Under the pieces are notes generated by a model. The model was not told the DNA's origin, made no database searches, and worked only from the letters and a program-made list of their open reading frames with translations. A stretch of 64,000 nucleotides of DNA from Symsagittifera roscoffensis (Eukaryota; Xenacoelomorpha; Acoela; Convolutidae). Positions 44,501 to 55,900 of this stretch are shown one piece after another; position 1 is the stretch's first letter; every line of letters starts with the position of its first letter. The stretch is from contig NW_026971433.1 of assembly GCF_963678635.1 (NCBI RefSeq), forward strand, positions 62,001 to 126,000. The letters run 5' to 3'. A program made the position numbers and the translations under genes.

Positions 44501-44640
44501 ACAATGCAGTTGAGAACGAAATGTTAAAGCAACCTCAGAAAATGCTGATATCTAGTTTCTAGCTGGAAAATGGAGCAGTAACAACCCCTCTGTTCAATTT
44601 TTATTCAGAACTAGATTTGCAATGCAACAAAATTTACCGT
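41460..44640 (+). pseudogene. Type B DNA polymerase copy P4, body
   Basis: Homologous to P2 at an offset of about 5.7 kb. Visible landmarks are the N-terminal region (41562-42100), C2H2-like region at about 42434 with its first cysteine replaced (SPCCDSFFKRSEFL), exonuclease motif I FDFESI at about 42618, motif II FNSGRYDINLIK at about 43047, and motif A as GKDASQLYPFSM at about 43846 (I to K beside the aspartate). In-frame stops include TAA 41823, TAG 42096, TAG 42558, TAG 42753, TGA 43290 and TGA 43743. Motifs B and C are missing, as in P2. Some stops are shared with P2 only and one (42753) with P5 only, so the copy is a mosaic. Confidence 0.8.
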
Positions 44641-44689
44641 TTTGTTCAGTACACTCCACAGAAACGTTTCGTCTTGTGATCAGGTTTGT

Positions 44690-47600
44690 TCGTTTTTTGT
44701 TCGACTTGTTAGCAAAAGTTCCCCAAGTACTACTCTCTCCAACAAAATCGGAGAAAGGAACATGGAGCAAAACAACGGAAAACTAGTGATACGGTAGCTG
44801 ACTCGAACAATATTGTGGAGGAAGGGGAAGATGGTGAAAAGCTGCAGGAGGAACTTAGTGCTTGTGATCATTTTTTTGTGGATACGGAGACAGCAAATGG
44901 GAGACATAAGGTATTTAACTTCCAAATGCCCAAGTTAGATACTAAAATAATCAACGAGAAATTAAAGGAACTCTTCAATAAGCTCGATTCTGCCGCTAAA
45001 ATCAACATTTCGCTGGGATTTGTTCTTCGAAATATTGAGACTGGTGAATATCGATATTTCTACGCCCATGAAAACAATGTTTCAATTGAAAAAAACCATT
45101 TGCTCTGTACTAAAGCAGACTTGATAACAATCCGAGCAAAATTAGAAACATTTGATTTTGTGGAGCAATGTACCCAAGAACGCGAGATCACAAAATGGAG
45201 ATTCAAGTTGATTACTAACGTTACAATTTTTGCTGTTCTGCTGAAAAACAATCCAATGGGAACGAACTCTGTCTTACCCGATCCTCTTCTGAAAAACCAT
45301 TCTGTTAACCTTCTTTTCTCGAACAAAGAAAAATATCCTTATAAAGATAATTTGTGTCTTTTCCACGCAATGGCAAGGTACATGAACGGACATAATGATC
45401 TCGATTCTCACACTTCTAGATACTTTACAGAATTTATATCAAACTCTGGTAAGGATCCTGAAAATTTTCGTGGAGTTTCTGTAGAAGACTTACCTGTTGT
45501 CGAGGAAATTGTTCAAATGAACATCTCTATATACGATTTCGATATCCAAGAAGGAGAATATGTAGGAGAACTAACTCGACGAAGTATTGGAAGATTTAAC
45601 AAAACAGTCAAATTACTGAGATTTAACAATCATATCATTCATACAAATGATTTTCATTCTTTCTTCAAGTGTCCTTGTTGTGGTACTGTCTTCAAAAGAT
45701 CAGAGTTTCTCAACAACATCTTCTAAGATGCAAGGACCGAGTGAAAGATATTTACCCAAAGTACTTCTATGAGCTTCGCGAAACTTTGTTTGAAAAGCTA
45801 GAAGGATTCAATCTTCCAGTTTCTGAAGATAACAAATTTTTTAATAACCTAGCAATTTTTGATTTTGAGTCGATTTGTGTTCCTACAGAGGAACTAAAGG
45901 AGACGCAAACTACTATCTGGATTGGAAAACATGTTCCAATTTCAGTCTCAATATCATCGAATCTGATTGATGAACCCATCTGTTTGTACAACAAGGATCC
46001 ATAGAACTTGATTAATGATTTTGTAAGCAAGCTCGAGCTGTTGGCTGAGAAAGTTAAGCTGGAGATGAGAACAAAATTTCAAGATATTGAAGTAGCTGTC
46101 AATGAAAGATTGAAAAAGATCTTTGATCAGCTGAACCAACTTGGTAAAAATTATTCAAGTAATAAATTTGAGTACGAAGACGAATGCATTGAAGTTACGG
46201 AAGAAGCAGATCTGTCAACATAATTCTTGCGAATTCAGAAAAATCCATTCATTGATGTGAAACATCATCTGTGGAGATATGTAATAACTTTACCTGTTTT
46301 TGGAATTAACAGCGGTATATATGATTTAAATTTGATCAAGTCCTACCTAATCCCCTATTTGATTTGCGATAAAGAACAAATAACATCATTCATCAAAAGA
46401 GCACAAATGAATTTATATTTTTCGAGAGATGTACAATTTCTCGACATAATGAAGTTTCTGGGAGGGGAAACTACTCTGGACTCCTTTGTCAAAGCCTATA
46501 AAGCTAGCGAAACGAAAGGATTCTTTCCCTATGAGTGGTTTGATAACCCAGACAAACTTGACTTTCCTGAATTGCCACCGTATGAAGCCTTTTTCAGAAA
46601 ACTTTGAAACAACAATACTCTAGACAAAGATTTCATTGATTATGAAAAGCTTAGAAAAAGTGGGTTTGACGATTAACAGGCACTTAAAAAGCTTTAAATC
46701 AAGACTGTTACTCCATCTGGTTTGGATAATTACAATTACTTACAAGAGACTTGGAAGAAAAATGGAATGACAGTGTTCAAAGATTTTTTGAAGTGGTACA
46801 ACAACGAGAATGTAGTTCCAACCATGGAGACAATGCGGAAAATTATTCAGTTTTATCATAACAAGGGGATAGAAATATTGAAACTTGGATGCACACTTCC
46901 AAATCTAGCAAACGCATGTCTACACAAATCTACAAATTACAAGTTTTATCCATTTTGCGAAAGTCATAGAGACTTGTGTGAAAAAATTTGAGAAGACATG
47001 ATTGCTGGACCTTCCATTGTTTTCACTCGAAAAGCTGTAAATGATGGAACATACATCAGAAATTCATCAAATGTTTGTAAATCAATCGTTGGAATTGATT
47101 CAAGCCAGCTTTACTCTTTCTCGACGTGTCAAGATCTGCCAATTATGACTGTACACGAGATGGGAGTTTGACACTGAAATGCAGAAATTCAAGGCTAGAC
47201 ATAATTGAACTCGCAACTTTGAGAATATGGTCATGTCTTTCTATCAAGAATCAAAACCAGTATGTATAACTGAGAGCTTTTTTACATCTGGAAAACAGAA
47301 AAAAAATCGACAGTTTTAATGTTGATGGTTTCTGCGAGCACTGTAAAACAGTATTCGAAGCAATAAGGTGTTACTACCACTTCTGTTCCTGTCAAGAATC
47401 TCGTCCCTCCTTAACAGAACAGGATATTGAGCGAGGAAACAAGAAGAGAGAGATGGACGAGAATACAATAAAGAGAAAGGATACAAAGTGGAAGAAATGT
47501 GGAAGTGTGACTGGTGGGAAAGTTTCAAAACCAATGACAAGATCAAAAATCTTATCAGAACCCACTTTCCCTATAAAGGACCTCATTTTCAAAGCTGAAT

Positions 47601-47930
47601 TTAGACGTACATAATTGCTATATTTGTTGAGCAAGACATAAAGCTGCTATGACAACAAGTCCGATAAGTTCAAATTCAGCACTAAACGTTTGAACAAACG
47701 AGTACTAGAAAATTCTGGAGACGGGCCTATGGCAAAGTTCAGGAAAGTGCTCGATGAAACAGTTAATCTCAAAGCTACTAATAGAGGATTCAGAACTATA
47801 AATCATATGGTTGCTACATATGAACAGACAAAGAAAGGACTAAGCTATTTTTATCCAAGTTCAAGGTGATGGAATTCACGCAAAAACATTGCATTTTAAG
47901 AACTCATGCACAGTAATAAATTTAAAACAA
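44690..47930 (+). pseudogene. Type B DNA polymerase copy P5, with C-terminus
   Basis: This copy starts inside the zinc-finger exon and has the longest open stretch of the window: about 300 codons, from within about 44720 to 45726, containing CLFHAMARYMNGHNDLDS (resembling an OTU-type N-terminal module; tentative) and CPCCGTVFKRSEFLN. It then shifts frame near 45720. Exonuclease motif I FDFESI is at about 45858, motif II is altered (INSGIYDLNLIK, about 46304), and motif A is GIDSSQLYSFST at about 47093. After about 47590 an internal deletion joins to the polymerase C-terminus (LNKRVLENSGDGPMAKFRKV, then TYEQTKKGLSYFYP), which the other copies lack. Motifs B and C fall in the deletion. The copy is dead. 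Confidence 0.8.
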
Positions 47931-48059
47931 GTGATGCAACGTATAAATTTTTTGAACAAAGTAGTATTGCGTTGGTGTATTATTATAAAGTTGCGATAAG
48001 GTCTTTATGCGATGCAGTGATTTATATACTTCCTTGTAACTGAATTTTTTTAAATAAAA

Positions 48060-48730
48060 AAATTGATTTATTCCAAGTTTCAGTAGGTTTTAGCAGAGAT
48101 TCAGGTAGATAGAAAGTGAGATTATCCAATAAAATAGATCGAGTAACAGCAAATCTTATCGTGTGTTAAATTTTTTTTATAACATTTTGTGCCAAATACA
48201 ACATTGAAGAAACATTTTTTTTCAAATACTTGAAATTTTGTAATTTTTTCTCAAAGTATCGACTTTTTTTGACCTCTCTGTAGGTTTCAGCATTGTCTTA
48301 ATTAGATAGAAAGTGACATTAACTAACAAATCAGGTCAATTAATAGCTAATTGTATCCTGTTTTGAAGTTTTTGAAGTTTTTTTTTCAAAAAAAATTCCA
48401 AGTTTTTGCACAAATACTCTTACCATTGACTAACCATGTACCAAAAAACTTTATAAATAACCCTAATTCTACAACCCATACGTAATTAACCATTAACCTT
48501 TACTATTTAGATAACGCGCGACAAATTTTTATTTTAAAGTGACATTTTCACACAAAAACCAAAAAAATTTAGTTTTTCTTACCATTATCTTACCATCACA
48601 CAAACCATAAAACCTTACCATCGATATTTGCTATATTTATACATTGTAAATTCCATACCCTATCTTAATACATAGCTAGGAGACCGAATGCTCTATTCCC
48701 TATCTTAAAACATGGGGGTCTCCAATTCCG
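48060..48730 (-). repeat. Terminal-repeat-like block T, inverted copy 4
   Basis: Reverse complement of the block at 25938-26380: CTTACCATTATCTTACCATCAC (48580-48600 region), ATTCCCTATCTTAAAACATG and CTCTGTAGGTTTCAGCATTGTCTTA all match. GGAGACC at 48679-48685 pairs with GGTCTCC at 48717-48723. The inner part carries a second, diverged copy of the inner segment (48060-48165 resembles 48250-48360), so this arm has an internal duplication. Confidence 0.65.
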
Positions 48731-48739
48731 AACTTTTTT

Positions 48740-49320
48740 TTTCGAAAAATGAGCAACAAGTCTTCCATTGGATCAATTACCCCCATTTTTTGTTCGCTCG
48801 TCTCAATTTTAGTATCTAACGTCTTCAAACGTTGATTCATTCTCCAAAACTTACAAACGACCCTGACCAATTGAAATTTTTCAAAAACTAACCAATTTAT
48901 TTAGGACAAACCGTTTACGCATCTTTCACTGGAGACCCTCCTCTTAATTGACCCAAACTAAAACATTTTCACTCGTGTTTTCACGAACACCAGTCTGTTC
49001 ACGACAATCGATCCTCAGGATTAAGACAATCTCATAAAAATTGAAAGGTCTGACAGTGTAGGAAATAGAAATTCTAACCTTTGGACTTTTGCACCCATCA
49101 CTTTAACAATGTCAAGAGATAATTCAAGAATCAAACAAACAGTACGATTCCATAATACAATAACACCGCATAAATCAAATATAGGATACAACATATCAGA
49201 AAACAAACAAAAAAGAAGGTGATACCCACAATAATTGAAACAAATAATTAAATCAAAAATTTAACGTAGTTTCGGAATCTGATTCAATTGCAATACAAAC
49301 TTATCAAAATTTAATCCACC
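48740..49320 (+). repeat. LTR/leader-like block before a gag region
   Basis: 48740-48880 is homologous to 4180-4330 (and inverted at 25780-25930). 48880-49320 is homologous to 4336-4800. It abuts block T on the left and gag-side retroelement sequence on the right. No LTR termini or primer-binding site could be fixed. Confidence 0.5.
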
Positions 49321-49602
49321 ACGTCAAGGAGGAGCCAGCGGACAATCAACCACATTTTTCAGAATCAGAAACCATAAAATTATTATCCACAAAAAAGCAA
49401 ACGCAGAATAGAAGCATTCGCAAACCAGTAAAACTCTGTAAATGGAATCAATCAATGTGACATAAAAAAGTGACATATACCGCTCAAAAAATGATTCAAC
49501 ACGACAAAACGTTTGAGAATGACTCTTTCCTCCTTTTCGTTAACAAATGAAAAAGCGATCCCGCAAGAAGACAGTTACAGTTTTGGAATAGTATAATCAT
49601 AA
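49320..49602 (+). other. Retroelement leader, no gene seen
   Basis: Unique in the window except for 49470-49602, which recurs at about 54530-54660 (CCGCTCAAAAA..GATTCAACACGACAAAAC, GACAGTTACAGTTTTGGAATAG). Confidence 0.4.
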
Positions 49603-52600
49603 AGTCTTTCCAAGAAGGAAATAGTCCTTGTAAACACGAAATTCCTGAAGTAAAAAATCAGAAGACAAGTACTCGATCAATACTACGAGGCATCAGAAAA
49701 GTCACTATAGATTATGCCGTTCTTACTATTGAAATCCAACCACCACAATAATCAAATCAATCACCACACCGAATACAAACACGTGATATAGAACTCGATT
49801 TCTTAAAAGATTTTTTAACAAGTTTTATCAAATTTATTGAATATCAAAATTCACGTTGAGCAAACACGATCCTAACAAAGGGTAATTCGTCCATAATTTA
49901 TACGCTTGTTTCTATATCAGAAGAAATCAAGTTTTTTTAAATTCCAACCAAAAACATCTCGTCAAGCAATTCGTGAGACTCAACTCGTGAAACGCTTGCT
50001 CACAACGAACTATGAAAAAAAAAAAGTGAGCCACAACTAATACCAGCTTTGTTCATAATAGATTCTCCAACACAATTTACATCTAATGTCACATGCAAAA
50101 CAATACAGATTATTCATAGGACCCTGATTGGTCACATGTAATAGTTTAAACCTTTTAAAAAATAATTCAATTGCATCAATTGGAAACCTTTCAGTACACA
50201 TGGACTAAATAAAAGTAACTCTGCTCGCAGCTGATGCCAAACCCTTGAATAATAACTCAATGTTTTTTGAAAATTAAAGCAAAAATAGTTAAAACTCAAC
50301 ATTTATAAACACACAAGAAGCCCAAGCAGAATTAAACATATAACGCAACAAGATATCCAGACCTCGTCACATTTTGTATTTAAAGCCTACCTATAACTAC
50401 CCAACAAGGTACCTCTCCTATCCATCAAACAATTACAACAATACACAACGAAAATAGTACTCATTTTCTCACCAGCAACATTACAAATCAACAAACAAAC
50501 CATTTGTGGCTCCAAAGTATTCACAATTGGCTTAAGAAACAAACATAAAAAAAACTAAGAAATGATTACCTAATAAACAAAGGCAACCGATTGGTAGAAA
50601 CTTTGCAAACCATTTTTATGACTTTTCACTAATCATGACAATAGGAATCCGATAGCACGACTACCCCATACAACTCATAATCATTTCCCTTAATAAAACT
50701 ACGTCCAACAGGTATCAAAACCAATATCGCAACCTGCAATGTTTAATGATAAAAAAAAATTTCCGACAAATCGCACTCAAAAAAATCCATTTTTTCAAGA
50801 TAACAAAAACAACTCAAAAAAGAGGAAATTCATAAGAAGCCAACCACGCTGTTCCAAGGATTAAGTTTACTTGCACCAAAGTCAAGTACAAAATGACACC
50901 AATCAAAAAAACCATTGTAATGATAAAGATCAGTCGGATGATTTTTTTTCAATCAGAAATAATTGAACATTGCCTGAAACTCCAACAAACAAGACAGACA
51001 CAACAACAATCTTCTCAAAGACAAAAATTGATACAGTCTAGTGAAAATAAGCAATCACTTTAGTATCTAAAAACTCGAGGTTACTAACCCCAATCTATGG
51101 AAAATGAAACCGTGTTGCTTTAATATTTACAACAGCAAGAAACAGCATAAAGTCAGCCAAAACAAATTTACACAAACGCCAAAAACAGCAGAATCATTTC
51201 AAATGAGAAATGATTCCGTATTTTATGGATGGATCATTTATAACATCTAGATAACCACTCAGTATTCACAGGAACCCATCCTGATTATTCAGTAGAAGAC
51301 TATTTAAATGCTGTCACATCATTTTGAATGTTTAACATACGTCTTTCTAAGAAGGAAATAGTCCTTGTAAACACGAAATTCCTGAAGTAAAAAAGCAGAA
51401 GACAAGTACTCGATCAATACTACGAGGCATCAGAAAAGTCACTTTAGATTATGCCGTTCTTACTATTGAAGTCCAACCACCACAATACTCAAAACAATCA
51501 CCACACCGAAAACAAACACATGATATAAAACTCGATTTCTCAAAAGATTTTTCTACAAGTGTTATCAAATATTTATTGAATATCAAGATTCACATTGAGC
51601 AAACTCGATCCCAACAAACGGTAATTCCTCCATAATTTATGCGCTTGTTTCTATATCAGAAGAAATCAAATTTTTTTTATTTCCAACAAAAACATCTCGT
51701 CAAGCAATTCGTGAGACTCAACTCGTGAAACACTTGCTCACAACGAACTATGAAAAAAAATCAAAAGTGAGCCACAACTAATACCAGCATTGCTCATAAA
51801 AGATTCTCCAACACAATTTACATCTTATGTCACATGAAAGAAAAAAATTCAACCACAAACGAACGACAAAACAATTCCAGCAAAACAATACAGATTGTGT
51901 ATAGGACCCTGATTGGTCACATGTAATAGTTTAAACCTTCAAAAAGATACTTCAATTGCATCAATTGGAACCCGTTCAGTACACATGGACTAAATAAAAG
52001 TAACTCTGCTCGCAACTGATGCCAAACCCTTGAATAATAACTCAATGTTTTTTGAAAATTAAAGCAAAATTAGTTTAAACTCAACACTTATAAACACACA
52101 AGAAACCCAAGCAGAAGTAAACATCTAACGCAACAAGATATCCAGACCTCGTCACATTTTGTAAAAGAAAGCCTACCTATAACTACCCAAGGAGGTGCCT
52201 CTCCTATCCATCCAACAACTACAACAATACACAACGAAAATAGTACTCATTTTCTCACCAGCAACATTACAATCAACAAACAAAACATTTCTGGCTCCGA
52301 AGTATTCACAATTGGTTTAAGAAACAAACATAATAAAACTAAGAAATGATTACCTAATAAACAAAGGCAACCGATTGGTAAAAACTTTGCAAACCATTTT
52401 TATGACTTTTCACTAATCATGACAATAGGAATCCGATAGCACGACTACCCCATACAACTCATAATCATTTTCTTTAATAAAACTATGTCTAACAGGTATC
52501 AAAACCAATATCGCAACCTGCAATGTTTAATGATAAAAAAAACTTCCGACAAATCGCACTCAAAAATATCCATTTTTTCAAGATAACAAAAACAACTCAA

Positions 52601-53110
52601 AAAAGAGGAAATTCATAAGAAGCCAACCATGCTATTCCATGGATGAAGTTTATTTGCACCAAAGTCAAGTACAAAGTGACACCAAACAAAAAAACCATTG
52701 TAATGATCAAGATCAGTCGGATGATTTTTTTTTCAATCAGAAATAATTGAACCTTGCCTGAAACTCCAACAAACAAGACAGACACAACAACAATCTTCTC
52801 AAAGACAAAAATTGATACAGTCTAGTGAAAATAAGCAATCACTTTACTATCTAAATACTCGAGGTTACTAACCCCATTCTATGGAAAATGAAATCTTGTT
52901 GCTTTTATATTTACAACAGCAAGAAACAGCATGAAGTCAGCCAAAAAAGTTACACAAACGCCAAAAACAGCAGAATCATTTCAAATGAGAAATGATTCCG
53001 TATTTTATGGATGGATCATTTATAACATCTAGGTAACCACTCAGTATTCACAGGAACCCATCCTGATTATTCAGTAGAAGACTATTTAAACGCTGTCACA
53101 TCATTTTGAA
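49603..53110 (+). repeat. Tandem duplication, unit about 1.74 kb
   Basis: GAAGGAAATAGTCCTTGTAA at 49614 recurs at 51351, and homology continues to 51340 and 53110. Copy 2 is longer mainly because of a 40-bp stretch at about 51840-51885 missing from copy 1. Matches such as GGACCCTGATTGGTCACATG and CCCAAGCAGAA are near identical. A third, partial copy is at 54655-55320. No conserved long frame is seen; it is probably 5' leader or gag-side sequence of a retroelement, with stop-rich frames throughout. Confidence 0.8.
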
Positions 53111-53119
53111 TGTTTAACA

Positions 53120-54514
53120 TAGGCCCGGACCTACAAACACAACACTTCACAAAAGTTGAGTTTATAAGCGCACAGCACTGATATCGCAAAAAGCTTTTCG
53201 TTTTTCCCCAAGGAAATTAATCCAATTGGAAACGATTCAATCGAGAGTTTTCGAACATATCTGTTTCTGAACGAATCAAAAATATGAAAGAGTTTCATGA
53301 AACGAAATCCGTAGACTTCCAAATGATGAGATGAAACAACTCGCAGTAAGAATCGAAACTCTAGTCAAACAGCTTATTCTCTCAATACACAAGACTACAA
53401 AAATACAAAAATAACAGAATTTCTAATGATGACCCTAACACCGCAATTAGGAAATTTAGCAATAAAAAGCATCGCATCCTTCATTAATTCGAGAGCGCGA
53501 TATAGGTTTCATCTAAACTACAGACTAAAAGAACAGGCTGAATTCACTTTGAAACTAGAGAAAACTGGAAATTTGAAACTGAAAAAGTCAACAAAACCTA
53601 AACAACAACTTCACATATAGAGAATATCAAAGAGTCGGACAATGTTTTAGCCTATAAAGTCATCCAAATCCTGATCATATGAAAAAAAAAACAATTTATC
53701 AGGGAAACATTCATTCAGTAATGGCGCTATTGTTATTGTTACTGCAGATACAAAAACAAGAAGGCAGACAAAACAACAATGTTAATCATATAGAACGCCA
53801 AACAAATCCCAAAAAAATTATATCAATACCTTAAAAAAATGCGAGAGATTAATAAAGAAAAATAGTCGAAGCATTAACATCTCAGGAAAACCACTTCCAA
53901 CTAGCTATAGTAACAGCAGACGAAAATTCCCGTTGTCCTATACTTTTTGTAAAAGATCTCCCAATAAAAAAATTCTCAAATTGACAAGACCGATATAGTA
54001 GATCAAATAGTCAAAACAATCTGAGAACACAATTGTGCCAGATGTAGATCCAGTAGAAGTAACTACACTAATTATTACAGAAATACACAAATTCACAGAG
54101 TCAAAAAAGTTCTAACGATCGACCCAGAACTTCTTCAAACAACCGTAATCAAAATAATTTGAACAATTGTAACAGAAACTACTGTAACATTAGATCAAAA
54201 ATTCCATAAGCAAATAATATTTATAAAGAAAAAACTTGTGAGAATTCTAGAAACGGAAACAGTGAATATCAAAACCGACCATGAGACTTACCGCTTGTCC
54301 CCATTTTGAAACAATTCACATTAACCAAAACGAAACAACTAAAACTAAAGAAATAGTACACCAAAATACTAACAACCAAACAATCTTGAACAACCTAAAA
54401 ACGAAACAACTCCAGACTATACATGTTTTGATAATACGGAAGTTTCAGAGATTCAACTATAGCATATACACTGTGAAAGCACAGTTGACCAAAGTTAAGC
54501 CAAAAAGACATTAG
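53120..54514 (+). pseudogene. Retroelement gag-like relic
   Basis: The + strand reads a lysine- and glutamine-rich segment. MKQLAVRIETLVKQLILS at about 53327 (different frame) is followed at 53426 by a 64-codon frame with an ATG, MMTLTPQLGNLAIKSIASF, then LKLEKTGNLKLKKS. Further frames read FQLAIVTADENSRCPILF at about 53895, an N-rich stretch NRNQNN near 54130, and TKTKEIVHQNTNNQTILN at about 54330. Helical, basic and N-rich segments in this position before protease and RT suggest gag. There is no zinc knuckle that I can see. Assignment is from order and composition only. Confidence 0.45.
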
Positions 54515-54529
54515 ACACATTAAGTGTTA

Positions 54530-55900
54530 TACCGCTCAAAAAGATTCAACACGACAAAACTTTTGACAATGACTCTATCCTCCTTTTCATTAACAATCCA
54601 AAAAACGATCCCGCAAAAAGACAGTTACAGTTTTGGAATAGTATAACCATATAGTCTTTCCAAGGAGGAAATAGGCCTTGTAAACACGAAATTCCTGAAG
54701 TAAAAAATCAGAAGACAAGTACTCGATCAATACCACGAGGCATCAGAAAAGTCACTTTAGATTATGCCGTTCTTACTAATGAAATCCAACCACCTTAATA
54801 ATCAAATCAATAATCACACCAAAAACAAACAAATGATATAGAACTGGATTTCTCAAAATTTTTTTTACAAGTTTCATCAAATTTATTGAATATCAAGTTT
54901 CACTAAGACGAAAGTCGTTCTTAACAAAGGATAATTCCTCCATAACTTATACTAATATTTCTATATCAGAAAAAAAATCAAGTTTTTATGTATTCCCACC
55001 AACAACATCTCGTCACGCAATTCGTGAGACTCAACTCGTGGAACACTTGCTCACAACAAACTATGAAAAAAAAAATGATCCACAACTAATACATGCATGG
55101 TTCAAAACATAGCATGGTTCATGAGAGATTATTTCCAACAGAATTTATATCTAAAGTCACGTGCAAGAAAAAAATTTAAACCACAAGCGAACGACAAAAC
55201 AATACCAGCAACACAATACAGATTATGTATAGGACCCTGATTGGTCTCGTGTAATAGTTTAAACATTTTGAAAGATAATTCAATTGTATCAATTGGAATC
55301 CTTTCAGTACACATGGACGAAATACATGGACTAAATTCTCAAATTGACAAGACTGATTTAGTAGATCAAATAGTCAAAACAATCTGAGAACATAATTATT
55401 TCAGATCTAGATCCAATAGAAGTAACTACACTAATTATAACAGAAATCTTTTATACTCAAATTCCCAGAGTCAAAAATGTTCTAACGATCGACCCAGAAC
55501 TTCTTCAAACAACCGTAATCAAAATTATTCGAACAATTGTAACAGAAACTACTACAACATTAGATCAAAAAAATCAATATAAAAATAAATTAATATTTAT
55601 AACCAAAAAATCTTGTGAGAATTCTAGAAACAGAAACAATGAATAACAAAACGGACCATGAGACTAACCGCTAGTCACCATCTCGAAACAATTCATATTA
55701 ACCAAAACGAAAAAACTAAAACTAAAGAAATAGTACACCAAAAAACCAACAACCAAGCAATCATGAACAATCTACAAATGCAACAAATCCAGACCGCACA
55801 TGTTTTTATAATACGGAAATTTCAGAGATTCAAATAAAGCATATACACTGTGAAAGCACAGTTGAACAAACTTAACCAAAAAGACATTATTTATCAACAT
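54530..55900 (+). repeat. Second leader and gag-relic copies
   Basis: 54530-55320 is a diverged copy of 49480-50220 (for example TGAAGTAAAAAATCAGAAGAC). 55330-55880 is a diverged copy of 53980-54510, with landmarks TTCTAACGATCGACCCAGAA and CATATACACTGTGAAAGCACAG. So the leader and gag-like part are also duplicated in tandem, with deletions. Confidence 0.7.

Larger units (their letters stand above)
25720..48870. mobile_element. Candidate Maverick/Polinton-like element bounded by inverted T blocks
   Basis: Block T at 25720-26290 recurs in inverted orientation at 48200-48730, and homology extends outward through the stretch with CAACGTTTGAAGACGTTAGATACTA. Between the inverted blocks lie a protein-primed type B DNA polymerase (several tandem partial copies), zinc-finger exons and unassigned minus-strand frames. 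A 15-25 kb length, long terminal inverted repeats and a protein-primed polymerase are typical of Mavericks/Polintons and the related animal adintoviruses. Integrase, packaging ATPase, protease and capsid genes of that group were not recognised here, so the assignment is tentative and the copy is degraded. Confidence 0.45.

Noticed and set aside
44815-45726. 303-codon frame as a functional polymerase protein
   Set aside because: It opens at GTG in the middle of the exon, covers only the N-terminal part of the polymerase, and ends in a frameshift. It is a long surviving piece of copy P5.
25720-48870. Intact, mobile Maverick/Polinton element
   Set aside because: The polymerase copies are all broken and lack motifs B and C, and no capsid, ATPase, protease or integrase of that group was recognised. 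Only the relic call is supported.
48740-49320. Complete LTR with TG...CA ends and primer-binding site
   Set aside because: Homology to 4180-4800 is clear, but I could not find paired ends, a second LTR for the same element, or a tRNA-complementary site.
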